From: Candidatus Thorarchaeota archaeon
Lineage (GTDB): Archaea > Asgardarchaeota > Thorarchaeia > Thorarchaeales > Thorarchaeaceae
DNA: 44,948 bases
Assembly: GCA_004524435.1 (NCBI GenBank)
Contig: SDNO01000002.1
Location: 1-44,948, forward strand
Direction: 5' to 3'
The position numbers and the translations under genes are program-made. The notes beneath the pieces are model-generated. The model was not told the DNA's origin. It did not search any database and saw only the letters and a program-made list of their open reading frames with translations. Positions 33,377-41,396 of the stretch are shown here, piece after piece; the stretch's first letter is position 1; each line of letters opens with the position of its first letter.

Positions 33377-33384
33377 TTTTTTAG
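33377..33384 (+). promoter_or_regulatory. TATA box for the 33458 gene
   Basis: TTTTTTAG preceded by ACAAGC. Predicted start near 33407, which excludes the TTG at 33404 and supports the ATG at 33458. Confidence 0.5.
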
Positions 33385-33457
33385 ATAGACAACGTGCATC
33401 GTATTGAGAAATATCTCCCCGCAGGCCTTGCCTCAAGGGACCGGGAGTAAGAAAAGA

Positions 33458-34597
33458 ATGCCCGTTGCGATGCTCTTAATCGATTGGGACAGTAAGATTG
33501 GCGCCGTTTTGAAGGCGAAAGTCCCGGATGACTTTGCGGACTACTACCGTGAAGACCTGAATACTGAAGCCATGAGGATCTTCACTTCACACGCAATGGG
33601 TGATGCCACTGCGGGATTCTCTACTCTCAGCGTCAGAGTAGGCGGTGAAGAGTACAATGTGGCCTCCTACTACACTGGGATTGTGCGAGAAGAGGAGCAA
33701 TACTGCGTCTCTCTCTTGCTAACACCATCTGAAGATCCTAAGACGTATGAGGCTGCCATCACATCCGTGGTGTCTCCCATCACAAATGCAGTCATATCCA
33801 TGACAGATGCAGAACTTCAGGAAGAACTCGACAACACGTATCGAAGAATCATACGTCTAGCCGGTATGACAGATGAGAGTCGTTTGGCGCGCTTGTTCTA
33901 CGATGAGGTCTCTCGTGCTGTGTTTCCGAAGCTCTGGAAAGGTGGCATCTCCAAAGAGGATTTAGAAGAGTGGCTCAAAATGGTCACTGGGCTTCCCAGT
34001 GTCAGTGTTGACTCGATACTCTCTCCATTCGAGGAGTTGGGCTTGGTCAAGAGCGAGTGGGTTGACGAGATTGGCCGGACTTGTGTGTTCATGATCAAAG
34101 ACCTTGAGGTCTTCAGAGCTCCACCTCTCACTGCGATGGAATCCGCAGCCGAGATTCTGGATCCTGAGCTTGCTGCTCAGTACAAGGCAGAGGTACTGGA
34201 GTTTCTCACGGAATGGAAGAAGACACCTGAAGATACAGTGGCTATCGCTGAGGTACTCGCAGATCCGGATTGCTATGATGTGTTGACCGAACTCCGGACC
34301 CGCCCAGTGAGCGTTGCGGAGCTGGAGGCATCCCTTGGTATTCCTCCCAAGGAGCTCAGAGCTGCAATCGAGACTCTCAAGAAGTACCGTGTGATCTCAG
34401 AAAAGAGGCGGAAGGGCGCCTCTGGCGAGTTTGACAAGTGGCTCTTCCTGCTGAACGACATCCGAGTACGGCTCTTCTTCCCTGAGTACTTCCTTCAAGA
34501 TCTCATCACCGAGCTTGAGAAGACCCCAGATGACTCTCGTGCTCGAGAGATGGTCCACCAGCATCTGCGCCTCTTGCGAGACAATTTCCCAAGGTGA
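33458..34597 (+). CDS. Longin/Roadblock-like domain protein with winged helices
   Basis: About 379 residues. The first 125 alternate strands and helices: MPVAMLLIDWDSKIGAVLKA, then STLSVRVGGEEYNVASYYTG and YCVSLLLTPSEDPKTYEAAI, in longin/Roadblock-like order. The remainder is helical with winged-helix-like units, for example SVAELEASLGIPPKELRAAI followed by ETLKKYRVISEKRRKG near 290-330. Family not identified. Combining a longin-like head with winged helices repeats the layout of the 4030 and 6974 genes, though the sequences are not alike. The start is moved from TTG 33404 to ATG 33458 because of the TATA position. Confidence 0.6.
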   Translation: MPVAMLLIDWDSKIGAVLKAKVPDDFADYYREDLNTEAMRIFTSHAMGDATAGFSTLSVRVGGEEYNVASYYTGIVREEEQYCVSLLLTPSEDPKTYEAAITSVVSPITNAVISMTDAELQEELDNTYRRIIRLAGMTDESRLARLFYDEVSRAVFPKLWKGGISKEDLEEWLKMVTGLPSVSVDSILSPFEELGLVKSEWVDEIGRTCVFMIKDLEVFRAPPLTAMESAAEILDPELAAQYKAEVLEFLTEWKKTPEDTVAIAEVLADPDCYDVLTELRTRPVSVAELEASLGIPPKELRAAIETLKKYRVISEKRRKGASGEFDKWLFLLNDIRVRLFFPEYFLQDLITELEKTPDDSRAREMVHQHLRLLRDNFPR

Positions 34598-35114
34598 AAG
34601 AGGCAATCTGCACAGGTTATGTCCGGTCTTTCATTCGCTTCTGACGGGACTGAAGAATAGGTCTCCTATCCATTCTTTACTCCGATACTAAGACATGACG
34701 GGCTATCTCAACCAAGGTAGAAGACAGGCAAAGTTCTTATGTGGTGAATGTGTTCAGAATACTGCGGTTCCGAGTTTGCTCGGATTTCCGCATTTCGAAT
34801 GCTCAAATGCAGGGCGTGTGAATTCCCCGTCGGAAACTCGCATTCGCAACATTGGTCCCAAAATTTGAGTTTCTAGCATTGGTCCCCTTGCAAGATCCCC
34901 TTGCAAACTTGCGCATACTGAATTCTTTCGTGCGCCTTGTGATTGGGCTGGTCTATATGACCTGACGGATGCGGAAGGTTCGCCACTACGGCCCTTGGCC
35001 TGGCGAGCCCCGCTCCTACATTTTGGAAGCAGAGAGTCTGATAGTGCTTGGCAGATGACGAATCATCTCAGGCACGACTTGACAAGGAGAATGAATTGAT
35101 TTCGTCACAGGCCT
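34598..35114. other. gene-free region with hairpin and short repeats, possible ncRNA
   Basis: 517 bases with no convincing ORF. A two-part hairpin at 34763-34792 pairs TGCGG with CCGCA and CCGAG with CTCGG around a TTTG loop. TTCTTATG near 34735-34742 could be a TATA box, placing a transcript start almost at the hairpin. Direct repeats follow: ATTGGTCCC at 34851 and 34878, CCCCTTGCAA at 34884 and 34897. A GC-rich, self-complementary segment is near 34985-35020. It is not recognisable as tRNA, SRP RNA or RNase P RNA. Confidence 0.35.
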
Positions 35115-36038
35115 CTACTTCTCTATCGCCTTTCGAAAGTATAGGAGAGTGTATACCTCTCTGTAGCCTAGTTTGTGATAGAGCGAGATAGCCGGTTCTG
35201 CCTCACTATGCACTAAAAGGGATGACCTAGTTATCCCCATGTCAGCAGCTCTAGCCAAGACCGCTTTCAATATATGGGTTCCAAACCCTCTACCTCTGTC
35301 CTGTGACGCGACCCCAAAGCCTTGGATCAACAGGTTCTTTTCCTCCGATGCTTCCCCCTTGTCCAGTAGACGCCCGTGGCAATAAGAGACTATTTCTCCA
35401 TTGTGAGTCCCTACTAGACTGAGTTCTCCAACGAAATCGTCCCGTTTTCTCAACTCTTCGTAGAAGTCGGAGGTAACAGGCACATAACGGAAGTGGCCCT
35501 CGAAGAGTCGATTCTGTAAGTCCGCCCATTGGGACGAATCCACGCCCTCTGCCTTCCTGATCTCATATTCGGGAATGGCTGTGGGGTGAGTGAAATTCCG
35601 AAGACTACGCAATACCATTCTCTTTAGCCCCCCAACCTTGACACATCCCCAGTTCTTCGCGGCATTGATGGCATATTCTCTGAAGCTCGGGACGATGCAT
35701 ACAAAGGCATCGAAGTCTTTCTGCTGATCCATGGACTCTTCAAGCAGAGCGGTACCTATCCCTTGCTGTCTGAAATCTGGATGGACATGAAGGCGCATCA
35801 ACAACTCCCCCGTCCTGCGTCTGTCTGGGAAGAACACCGATGAACCGATGAGTCTGCCCTCGGAATCTCTGGCAAGAATTGCATTCTCTTCTGGCTTACT
35901 CCCGTGTCTAGAAAAGAGAAGCCGTAAGTAATCCCCATCGATATCCCGATGATCCGTATCATCTTGGCTAGTCACTGCGTTATATAGGTCTGCAAGATCT
36001 TCAAGCATATCATTGGAGCCTTTCTCAAGCGATATCAT
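35115..36038 (-). CDS. Tandem GNAT acetyltransferase
   Basis: About 307 residues with two GNAT domains. First: LHVHPDFRQQGIGTALLEES, acetyl-CoA loop RQQGIGTALL. Second: IQGFGVASQDRGRGFGTHIL, loop RGRGFGTHIL, ending in the usual SLYHKLGYREVYTLLYF. Two-domain GNATs include mycothiol-synthase-like enzymes; the acceptor here is unknown. A start at ATG 36038 is preferred over 36221: the first beta strand (MISLEKGSNDM) begins there, a TAATAT box at 36071-36076 predicts a start near 36047, and the long version would overlap the divergent GTPase gene. Confidence 0.8.
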   Translation of the reverse strand: MISLEKGSNDMLEDLADLYNAVTSQDDTDHRDIDGDYLRLLFSRHGSKPEENAILARDSEGRLIGSSVFFPDRRRTGELLMRLHVHPDFRQQGIGTALLEESMDQQKDFDAFVCIVPSFREYAINAAKNWGCVKVGGLKRMVLRSLRNFTHPTAIPEYEIRKAEGVDSSQWADLQNRLFEGHFRYVPVTSDFYEELRKRDDFVGELSLVGTHNGEIVSYCHGRLLDKGEASEEKNLLIQGFGVASQDRGRGFGTHILKAVLARAADMGITRSSLLVHSEAEPAISLYHKLGYREVYTLLYFRKAIEK

Positions 36039-36070
36039 CCCACTCACATTGATACCGCTCCCATCATGGG

Positions 36071-36157
36071 ATATTAGCCTGATGGACGGCTCCGCTATTC
36101 GGTGCCTTGGATATGACTGAGATAACAATGAGTCCGTCAAGGATTGATTTACATATA
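36071..36157. promoter_or_regulatory. Divergent promoters for double GNAT and longin-GTPase
   Basis: Reverse-strand TAATAT at 36071-36076 serves the GNAT gene. Forward TTTACATATA at 36148-36157 predicts a start near 36181, followed by GGTGA at 36201-36205 and the TTG at 36213. Both fit starts that remove the apparent 78-base overlap. Confidence 0.5.
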
Positions 36158-36212
36158 CATTGAAGGAAGATTCCCAAGGATAGACCATCTTCGTAGCATC
36201 GGTGAACAGGCC

Positions 36213-38042
36213 TTGATTCATAACACGTTCCTAGTCCGTGTCTCCAACAACAAAGTACTCGCATCGACCCAGTATTGGCCAGTGGATGTTGAACCGGAGG
36301 AGATTGCAGAGTTTATCGAGACCAGGTCAGATCTGCGGTCAGCCGATACCTCCATGTCTGAGATTCCTCTGATAATCGGTGACGACAAGTACCACGGTGT
36401 CGAAGTAGTCCGAGACCTCCTCTTGGTGTTCGTAACAGATACCAGTGAAGATGAACATTCCATCTTTGAACGGATGGAGGATGCGGTCAAGCCCCTGAGA
36501 AGAACACTTGAGAAGAAGGGGCTGGACGAGCTGGTCGAACACTACGAGGCTCTCATCGAACCATCCGTCACTACCCGTCTGAAGATTGCTCTTGTCGGGG
36601 AGGGTGGTGTTGGAAAGACAACGACCCTGCACCTACTGCTCGGCGATACACCTCCAAAGCAATACGTCCCCACCATAGCTCTCAATCTGGAAACCGTGGA
36701 GAACATCCGCTTTGGGAACTACAGCCTCGTTTTGTGGGACTTCGCCGGCCAGGAGCGGTTCAGAACGCTCTGGCGCTTCTACTTCCACGGCGCAGATGTC
36801 ATCTTCTTGGTGTGTGACTCTACGCTGAGGAATGTTATCATCAGTAAGGACATCCTGAAGCTGATACGCCGTGATGCTCCCAAGGTCCCTGTCTTTGCCC
36901 TAGCAAACAAACAGGACAAGCCCAACGCAATGAAGCCTGAGGTCGTCCACAAGATATTGGGGATTCCTACGTATCCCATGGTGGCAATTGACAAGGAACG
37001 CCGTGACGAAATGCTGAGGATTCTGATGAACGCTGCAGCCCAGTATGTTGGGGTAGTGCTTCCTGACCTTCCTGCAAGCGAGCTCCTGAGATTCAGCGAT
37101 GAGGCTGCTGAGAGGGCTGCTGTGGTTGACCTTCGAGGGGAAGATGAGGAAGAGGAGTACGAAACGGTTGAGGTCATCGAAGAGGTGTATGTGGACGAGG
37201 ACGGTCACATCATCGAGGACACAGACGACTACGAGATCATCGAAGAAGTCGTTGAGGAAGTGGAGATTGAACCCGGTGAGGAGCTGGATGTTGAAGATAT
37301 TGATGTGGCGCCCGAGGAGCCTGCAGTCCCTGAGACCAGCACCGATTTCGTGATAGTCGAAGAAGATGAGACCGAAACTGCGGAGGAGATTGTTGAAGAA
37401 CCCCCTGTTTCTGGAGATATCCCAGAACCTGCATATCATTCCTCCACTGAGTTGGTTCCTGTCGAAGAGGAATCTGAAGCCGCCTCTGAAGATGAGGCTA
37501 CATACGAGATAATCCCGATTCAAGAGGAAGAGGGAGAGGCAGAGGAACAGGCAGAGGAACCCCCCACTGAGACTCCTGAAGAGGAATTCGACGTGGAAGT
37601 GGAGGATAAGGGTGCCCCTGCGGAGATATCAGTTGAAGTATCAGACGAAGCCAAAGAAGAGGTGGAGGAGGTACCAGAACCTCCATCTGAGGAGGAGATG
37701 ACTGACGAGCTGCGCCTCGTCAAGGATATCCTCTCCGAAAAGCTAGATGCAGACGACATAATTGCGGAGGAAATAGACCGGACAGCTCCGGATGACCTCG
37801 ATATTGCTCTCGATGCGCTGAAGTGTGAAGAGACTGTGAGCCCGAACGGAACAGAGACTGAGGCTCCGGATGAACTGAGAGAGGATGAGCTTCTAGACCT
37901 CGATAGAATCTTGGGGCTCTTGGACGACAAGACTACACCCCCGCCAGATGACACAGAATCCGCTGAGAAACCGGAGAGTGTAGACGAAGATACCCTTGTT
38001 GAGCTTGAAGAGATAATCGACCCCAAAGAATCTCATGACTAG
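36213..38042 (+). CDS. Longin-like domain fused to small GTPase with long acidic tail
   Basis: 609 residues in three parts. Residues 1-115: longin-like alpha/beta domain (NTFLVRVSNNKVLASTQYW, then VEVVRDLLLVFVTDTSE and a long helix). Residues 122-295: Arf/Rab-like GTPase with G1 GEGGVGKT at 129-136, G2 Thr in YVPTIALN, G3 WDFAGQERF, G4 NKQD. Residues about 310-609: a roughly 300-residue tail dominated by Glu and Asp, with little hydrophobic content until helical ends such as TDELRLVKDILSEKLDADDI. TTG at 36213 is favoured because GGTGA lies 7 bases upstream. Likely a membrane-traffic or polarity-type switch carrying its own regulatory domain; role inferred. Confidence 0.82.
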   Translation: MIHNTFLVRVSNNKVLASTQYWPVDVEPEEIAEFIETRSDLRSADTSMSEIPLIIGDDKYHGVEVVRDLLLVFVTDTSEDEHSIFERMEDAVKPLRRTLEKKGLDELVEHYEALIEPSVTTRLKIALVGEGGVGKTTTLHLLLGDTPPKQYVPTIALNLETVENIRFGNYSLVLWDFAGQERFRTLWRFYFHGADVIFLVCDSTLRNVIISKDILKLIRRDAPKVPVFALANKQDKPNAMKPEVVHKILGIPTYPMVAIDKERRDEMLRILMNAAAQYVGVVLPDLPASELLRFSDEAAERAAVVDLRGEDEEEEYETVEVIEEVYVDEDGHIIEDTDDYEIIEEVVEEVEIEPGEELDVEDIDVAPEEPAVPETSTDFVIVEEDETETAEEIVEEPPVSGDIPEPAYHSSTELVPVEEESEAASEDEATYEIIPIQEEEGEAEEQAEEPPTETPEEEFDVEVEDKGAPAEISVEVSDEAKEEVEEVPEPPSEEEMTDELRLVKDILSEKLDADDIIAEEIDRTAPDDLDIALDALKCEETVSPNGTETEAPDELREDELLDLDRILGLLDDKTTPPPDDTESAEKPESVDEDTLVELEEIIDPKESHD

Positions 38043-38140
38043 GCTGCTCAGTTCGAGGTCTATAGCTTCTGCTCAGCTTCTTGCCGTCTCGGAAGACTCA
38101 ATTGAAGGGATATTTCTCAACTAGTGTTAGGGAACAACCG

Positions 38141-38515
38141 TTGAAGATAGAAGACGTCGAAACTAACGAGAATGTGTCAGAGGTAACAGTGAGGGTCATC
38201 TCGAAGGCTCCGCCCCGAATCATACGGACCAGAGGAGGACGGAAGACACAGCTGACCGAACTGTTGGTTGGAGATGAGAGTGGCACCATCATTCTGACCC
38301 TGTGGGGATTTGGGGAGGGCTCCGATCTCATGACTGGCGACGTTCTCAAGATTACTGATGGCTGGGCTAAGGAATGGAAAGGAAAACCGCAGCTCTCTCT
38401 TGGACGGTCTGGCAAGATGGAAGTCATCGAGGATGATGGAACCGTTCCTGAGGTCTCAGAACTTATGGGGCGAATGGATCAGTCGGGCTCCGAGCCGAAA
38501 GCCGAGTCAGATTGA
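38141..38515 (+). CDS. OB-fold (RPA/SOSS-B-like) single-strand DNA-binding protein
   Basis: About 124 residues. OB-fold pattern MKIEDVETNENVSEVTVRVI, then RIIRTRGGRKTQLTELLVGD, then SGTIILTLWGFGEGSDLMTG and DVLKITDGWAKEWKGKPQLS. This is the arrangement of archaeal RPA-like/SOSS-B proteins with the G-D-E-x-G-x-I-x-x-x-x-W core. The tail is acidic and flexible. TTG 38141 is preferred to TTG 38081 because the fold starts there; AGGGA lies just upstream. It is followed by a DNPH1-like gene within 16 bases, so both may be one transcript. Confidence 0.8.
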   Translation: MKIEDVETNENVSEVTVRVISKAPPRIIRTRGGRKTQLTELLVGDESGTIILTLWGFGEGSDLMTGDVLKITDGWAKEWKGKPQLSLGRSGKMEVIEDDGTVPEVSELMGRMDQSGSEPKAESD

Positions 38516-38531
38516 TTGGTGGGTGCCCGCG

Positions 38532-39020
38532 TTGCTTCAGGGATACCTCTCAGGCCCAATAATACACGAACATCTTCAGAAGAGAGATTTCTACACAGTC
38601 GTGGTTGAGACGCTGAGAGATAGGGACATAGAGGTCTTCGCGCCACAATTCCTCGTTCCAGCAGCCGCCCGAGAGATATACTTACGTGATGTCCAATGGG
38701 TGCGACAATCGGATTTCCTCGTGGGTGAAGTCAGTAACCCGTCTTTAGGCGTTGGAATGGAGATAATGCTAGCCATCGAACTGAAGAAACCGGTGTTGCT
38801 CTTCAGGCAGGCCGAAAGCCCAAGACTGTCTCGTATGGTCTTAGGCGCAAAAGGGAAGGTTCTCTTTGTCTACAAAGAAACTGGTGACGTCGAATCTGTC
38901 CTTCGAGACATCGACTTCGAGAACCTGACGGTCAGGGAATGTCCTCACTGCGACTCGGAGGTTTCCATGAAGTCAGATGATGACTACGTATGTGTTCTAT
39001 GTGGGCAGACCGCGGATTAG
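38532..39020 (+). CDS. DNPH1/nucleoside deoxyribosyltransferase-like protein with zinc ribbon
   Basis: About 162 residues. LQGYLSGPIIHEH at the N-terminus, then a helix ending IEVFAPQFL, YLRDVQWVRQSDFLVGEVSN near 52-71 and PSLGVGMEIMLAIELKKPVL, the signature of the Rcl/DNPH1 and nucleoside 2-deoxyribosyltransferase superfamily (D-x-x-x-V-x-E-V-S-N-P-S-L-G-V-G-x-E). The Glu of MEIM is the probable nucleophile. The C-terminus has CPHCDSEV and CVLCGQ, a zinc ribbon not usual for the family. It probably cleaves deoxynucleoside monophosphates and could cleanse abnormal nucleotides. Start TTG 38532; GTG 38523 also possible. Confidence 0.8.
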   Translation: MLQGYLSGPIIHEHLQKRDFYTVVVETLRDRDIEVFAPQFLVPAAAREIYLRDVQWVRQSDFLVGEVSNPSLGVGMEIMLAIELKKPVLLFRQAESPRLSRMVLGAKGKVLFVYKETGDVESVLRDIDFENLTVRECPHCDSEVSMKSDDDYVCVLCGQTAD

Positions 39021-39032
39021 TTGGTGTATCAG

Positions 39033-39980
39033 ATGGGGAAGGAGATCGATATCCAGTCAAGCGATAGACCGCGAATTGCACTTCTGTTGATTCTCTCTGT
39101 TTCCATGGTTTCGAGTGCGAGCATTCTGATACGCCTTAGTCAGTCGCACCCACTTGTCATCGTATTCTGGCGAACGCTCCTTGGCGCAATACTGATGGCA
39201 TCTCTTGGCCTGATAAGAGGCGACTATACAAGGCAGGCCCGGGATACCGTGCGCCAGAACTGGAAGTGGTTCGTAACGATAGGACTCTTCCTATGCCTTC
39301 ATTTCTCTGCTTGGTTCACCTCATTGTTTCTGACGACTGTGGCTGCAAGCGTGGTATTGACAGACAGCTCACCAATCTTCACAGCGTTGCTGTCCACTTT
39401 CGTGCTAAAAGAGAAGCTCGGGGCCAAATCTTGGGCTGGGACTCTCATAGCTGTGTTAGGAGCGATTCTCCTGGCTTGGGGGGATCTCACATCCACAGGC
39501 TATGGAGCCCTCAGTGGTGATTTGCTGGCTCTACTCAGTGCACTCTTCTTGGCCCTGTACTTCATCGGAGGCCGCAGATTTGCTCGTGGTGTACCTATCA
39601 CAGTCTATACATCTATTGTCTATGCCACCGCATCTCTGTTTACACTAGTGCTCTGCCTCTTACAGGGAGTCAATGTTGTTGTTCTTGAATCAACAGAGAT
39701 GATTCTGTTTTTGGCTCTGGCCATCTTCCCTACAGTTCTTGGACATTCTGTGAACAACTATCTTCTCACATTGGTTCCAGCATATCTGGTATCTGCTGCA
39801 GTCCTAGGCGAGCCCATCGGTGCAACACTGTTGGCGGCTGCCATATTGAATGAAATCCCGCCACCAATCACCTTTGTTGGATTTCTAGTCATACTTGCAG
39901 GTATAGCTCTGGTTCTCACAGACCTTGCCCGTAGGACCCGAGGAAATGGATTAGCCCTTGATGACACCCATGGGTCTTAG
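39033..39980 (+). CDS. EamA-family (DMT) transporter
   Basis: Integral membrane permease with about ten hydrophobic helices in two EamA repeats (for example ALLLILSVSMVSSASILIRL and SGDLLALLSALFLALYFIGG). HPLVIVFWRTLLGAILMA near 40-57 and LGEPIGATLLAAAILNE near 270-286 are typical repeat motifs. Likely exports or imports small metabolites such as amino acids or nucleosides; substrate unknown. ATG 39033 is chosen over TTG 39021 because GGTG lies 7 bases upstream. Its final 30 bases overlap the end of the convergent rtcB gene. Confidence 0.9.
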   Translation: MGKEIDIQSSDRPRIALLLILSVSMVSSASILIRLSQSHPLVIVFWRTLLGAILMASLGLIRGDYTRQARDTVRQNWKWFVTIGLFLCLHFSAWFTSLFLTTVAASVVLTDSSPIFTALLSTFVLKEKLGAKSWAGTLIAVLGAILLAWGDLTSTGYGALSGDLLALLSALFLALYFIGGRRFARGVPITVYTSIVYATASLFTLVLCLLQGVNVVVLESTEMILFLALAIFPTVLGHSVNNYLLTLVPAYLVSAAVLGEPIGATLLAAAILNEIPPPITFVGFLVILAGIALVLTDLARRTRGNGLALDDTHGS

Positions 39981-41396
39981 CCTTGCCACCATGGTGGCAA
40001 TTCCTGCCTCGTGCGATACCCGGACAACTTCGTCAACATCCTTGTATGCCCCTGGCGCCTCCTCTGCTATGCCTACTGCTCTGGGTGCACGAACAAGTAT
40101 TCCCTCGCTGGCAAGCCGCTTCTGAACATCCTTGCCGTAGAAGTCACGCTTGGCTTGCGTACGACTCATGACTCGACCGGCTCCGTGGGCAGTTGAACCA
40201 AAGGTGAGTTCCATTCCTCGTGGATCGCCTCTGAGGATGTACGAGGCGGTACCCATCGTACCTGGAATCAGGACTGGCTGTCCAATCTTCTTGTAGAGCT
40301 TGGGTGTTTCAGGGTGGTTCGGTGGGAATGCACGAGTTGCACCTTTTCTATGGACTACCACCTTCTTGCGTTTCCCGCCTATCTCGTGCTCCTCAACTTT
40401 TGCCATGTTGTGAGCAACATCGTAGATCAAATGCATGTCCAGGTCTTCTGGGGACTGTCCAAAGACTCGACCGAAAGTTTCCCGTGTCCAGTGCATCATG
40501 GTCTGTCTGTTGGCCCACGCATAGTTGGCTGCAGCGCTCATCGCTGCAAGATATGACTGTCCCTCGTCAGATGTCACAGGAGCACTGCATAACTCTCTGT
40601 CGGGCACCTCTATGTTGTACTTCTTCATTGCCCTGGTCATGGTCTTGATGTAATCGCTGCACACTTGGTGGCCAAGACCGCGGGACCCACTGTGAATCAT
40701 CACCGTGATCTGGCCTTCTTCCTCGATCCCCATGGCCTTAGCTGCTTCTTCGTCATAGATTTCATGAACCGCCTGTACTTCGAGGAAGTGGTTGCCAGAT
40801 CCGAGAGTTCCAACCTGTCTGTTACCGCGCCCCTTTGCATGAGCTGATACCTTGGATGCATCGGCTACCTCTAGACTCCCATTCGCCTCGGTATGATCAA
40901 GATCCTCCTCCCAGCCATAACCGTTCTCTATGTTCCATCTTGAGCCAAGATTGAGGACCTCATCTACTCCGCCTTCGTTGCGAAGATTGACCTTGCTTGT
41001 GCTGCCGACTCCACTGGGAATGTTGTCGAAGAGTCTATCCACTAGCTCTCGTAACTTCGGAGTTACGTCATCTTCTCTGAGATTGGTCCGAAGCACACGA
41101 ACTCCACAGTTGATGTCGTAGCCTACTCCGCCTGGTGAAATGACGCCCTCGTCATAATCTAGGGCTGCCACACCGCCTATCGGGAATCCGTATCCCTGAT
41201 GACCATCGGGAAGAACAATACTCTTCTCCTGGATTCCTGGTAGACAAGCAACATTGGTGCTCTGCTTTAGCGTGTTGTCTTGCTGCATCTTGTTGATCAG
41301 GGTTTGTGATGCGTAAATTCTCACAGGCACTCTCATACACGGTTGGGTGCCCTTTGGTATTTCGTAGAGATTCTCACCAATCTTCTTAACGTCCAA
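39951..41396 (-). CDS. rtcB: RtcB RNA ligase (tRNA splicing)
   Basis: GTP/Mn-dependent 3'-phosphate RNA ligase joining tRNA exons after intron excision. Seen: SIVLPDGHQGYGFPIGGVAA near 59-78, GGVGYDINCGVRVL near 89-102 (metal ligands Asp94 and Cys97), TLGSGNHFLEVQ, MIHSGSRGLGHQV and STAHGAGRVMSR near 401-412 with the guanylylated His404. The C-terminus ARLRPMGVIKG is canonical. No intein is present. 481 residues is standard. TTG start with GGAG upstream. The final 30 bases overlap the convergent EamA gene. Confidence 0.95.
   Translation of the reverse strand: MDVKKIGENLYEIPKGTQPCMRVPVRIYASQTLINKMQQDNTLKQSTNVACLPGIQEKSIVLPDGHQGYGFPIGGVAALDYDEGVISPGGVGYDINCGVRVLRTNLREDDVTPKLRELVDRLFDNIPSGVGSTSKVNLRNEGGVDEVLNLGSRWNIENGYGWEEDLDHTEANGSLEVADASKVSAHAKGRGNRQVGTLGSGNHFLEVQAVHEIYDEEAAKAMGIEEEGQITVMIHSGSRGLGHQVCSDYIKTMTRAMKKYNIEVPDRELCSAPVTSDEGQSYLAAMSAAANYAWANRQTMMHWTRETFGRVFGQSPEDLDMHLIYDVAHNMAKVEEHEIGGKRKKVVVHRKGATRAFPPNHPETPKLYKKIGQPVLIPGTMGTASYILRGDPRGMELTFGSTAHGAGRVMSRTQAKRDFYGKDVQKRLASEGILVRAPRAVGIAEEAPGAYKDVDEVVRVSHEAGIATMVARLRPMGVIKG

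Noticed and set aside
34960-35030. Segment resembling an SRP RNA helix 8 or a tRNA
   Set aside because: A GCGGAAGG-like string is present, but the conserved helix 8 and a T-loop sequence are missing, and no cloverleaf can be folded.
37520-38026. 168-residue Ser-rich reverse-strand frame
   Set aside because: It is the antisense image of the Glu/Asp-rich GTPase tail; the low-complexity Ser runs come from GAG/GAA codons read backwards.
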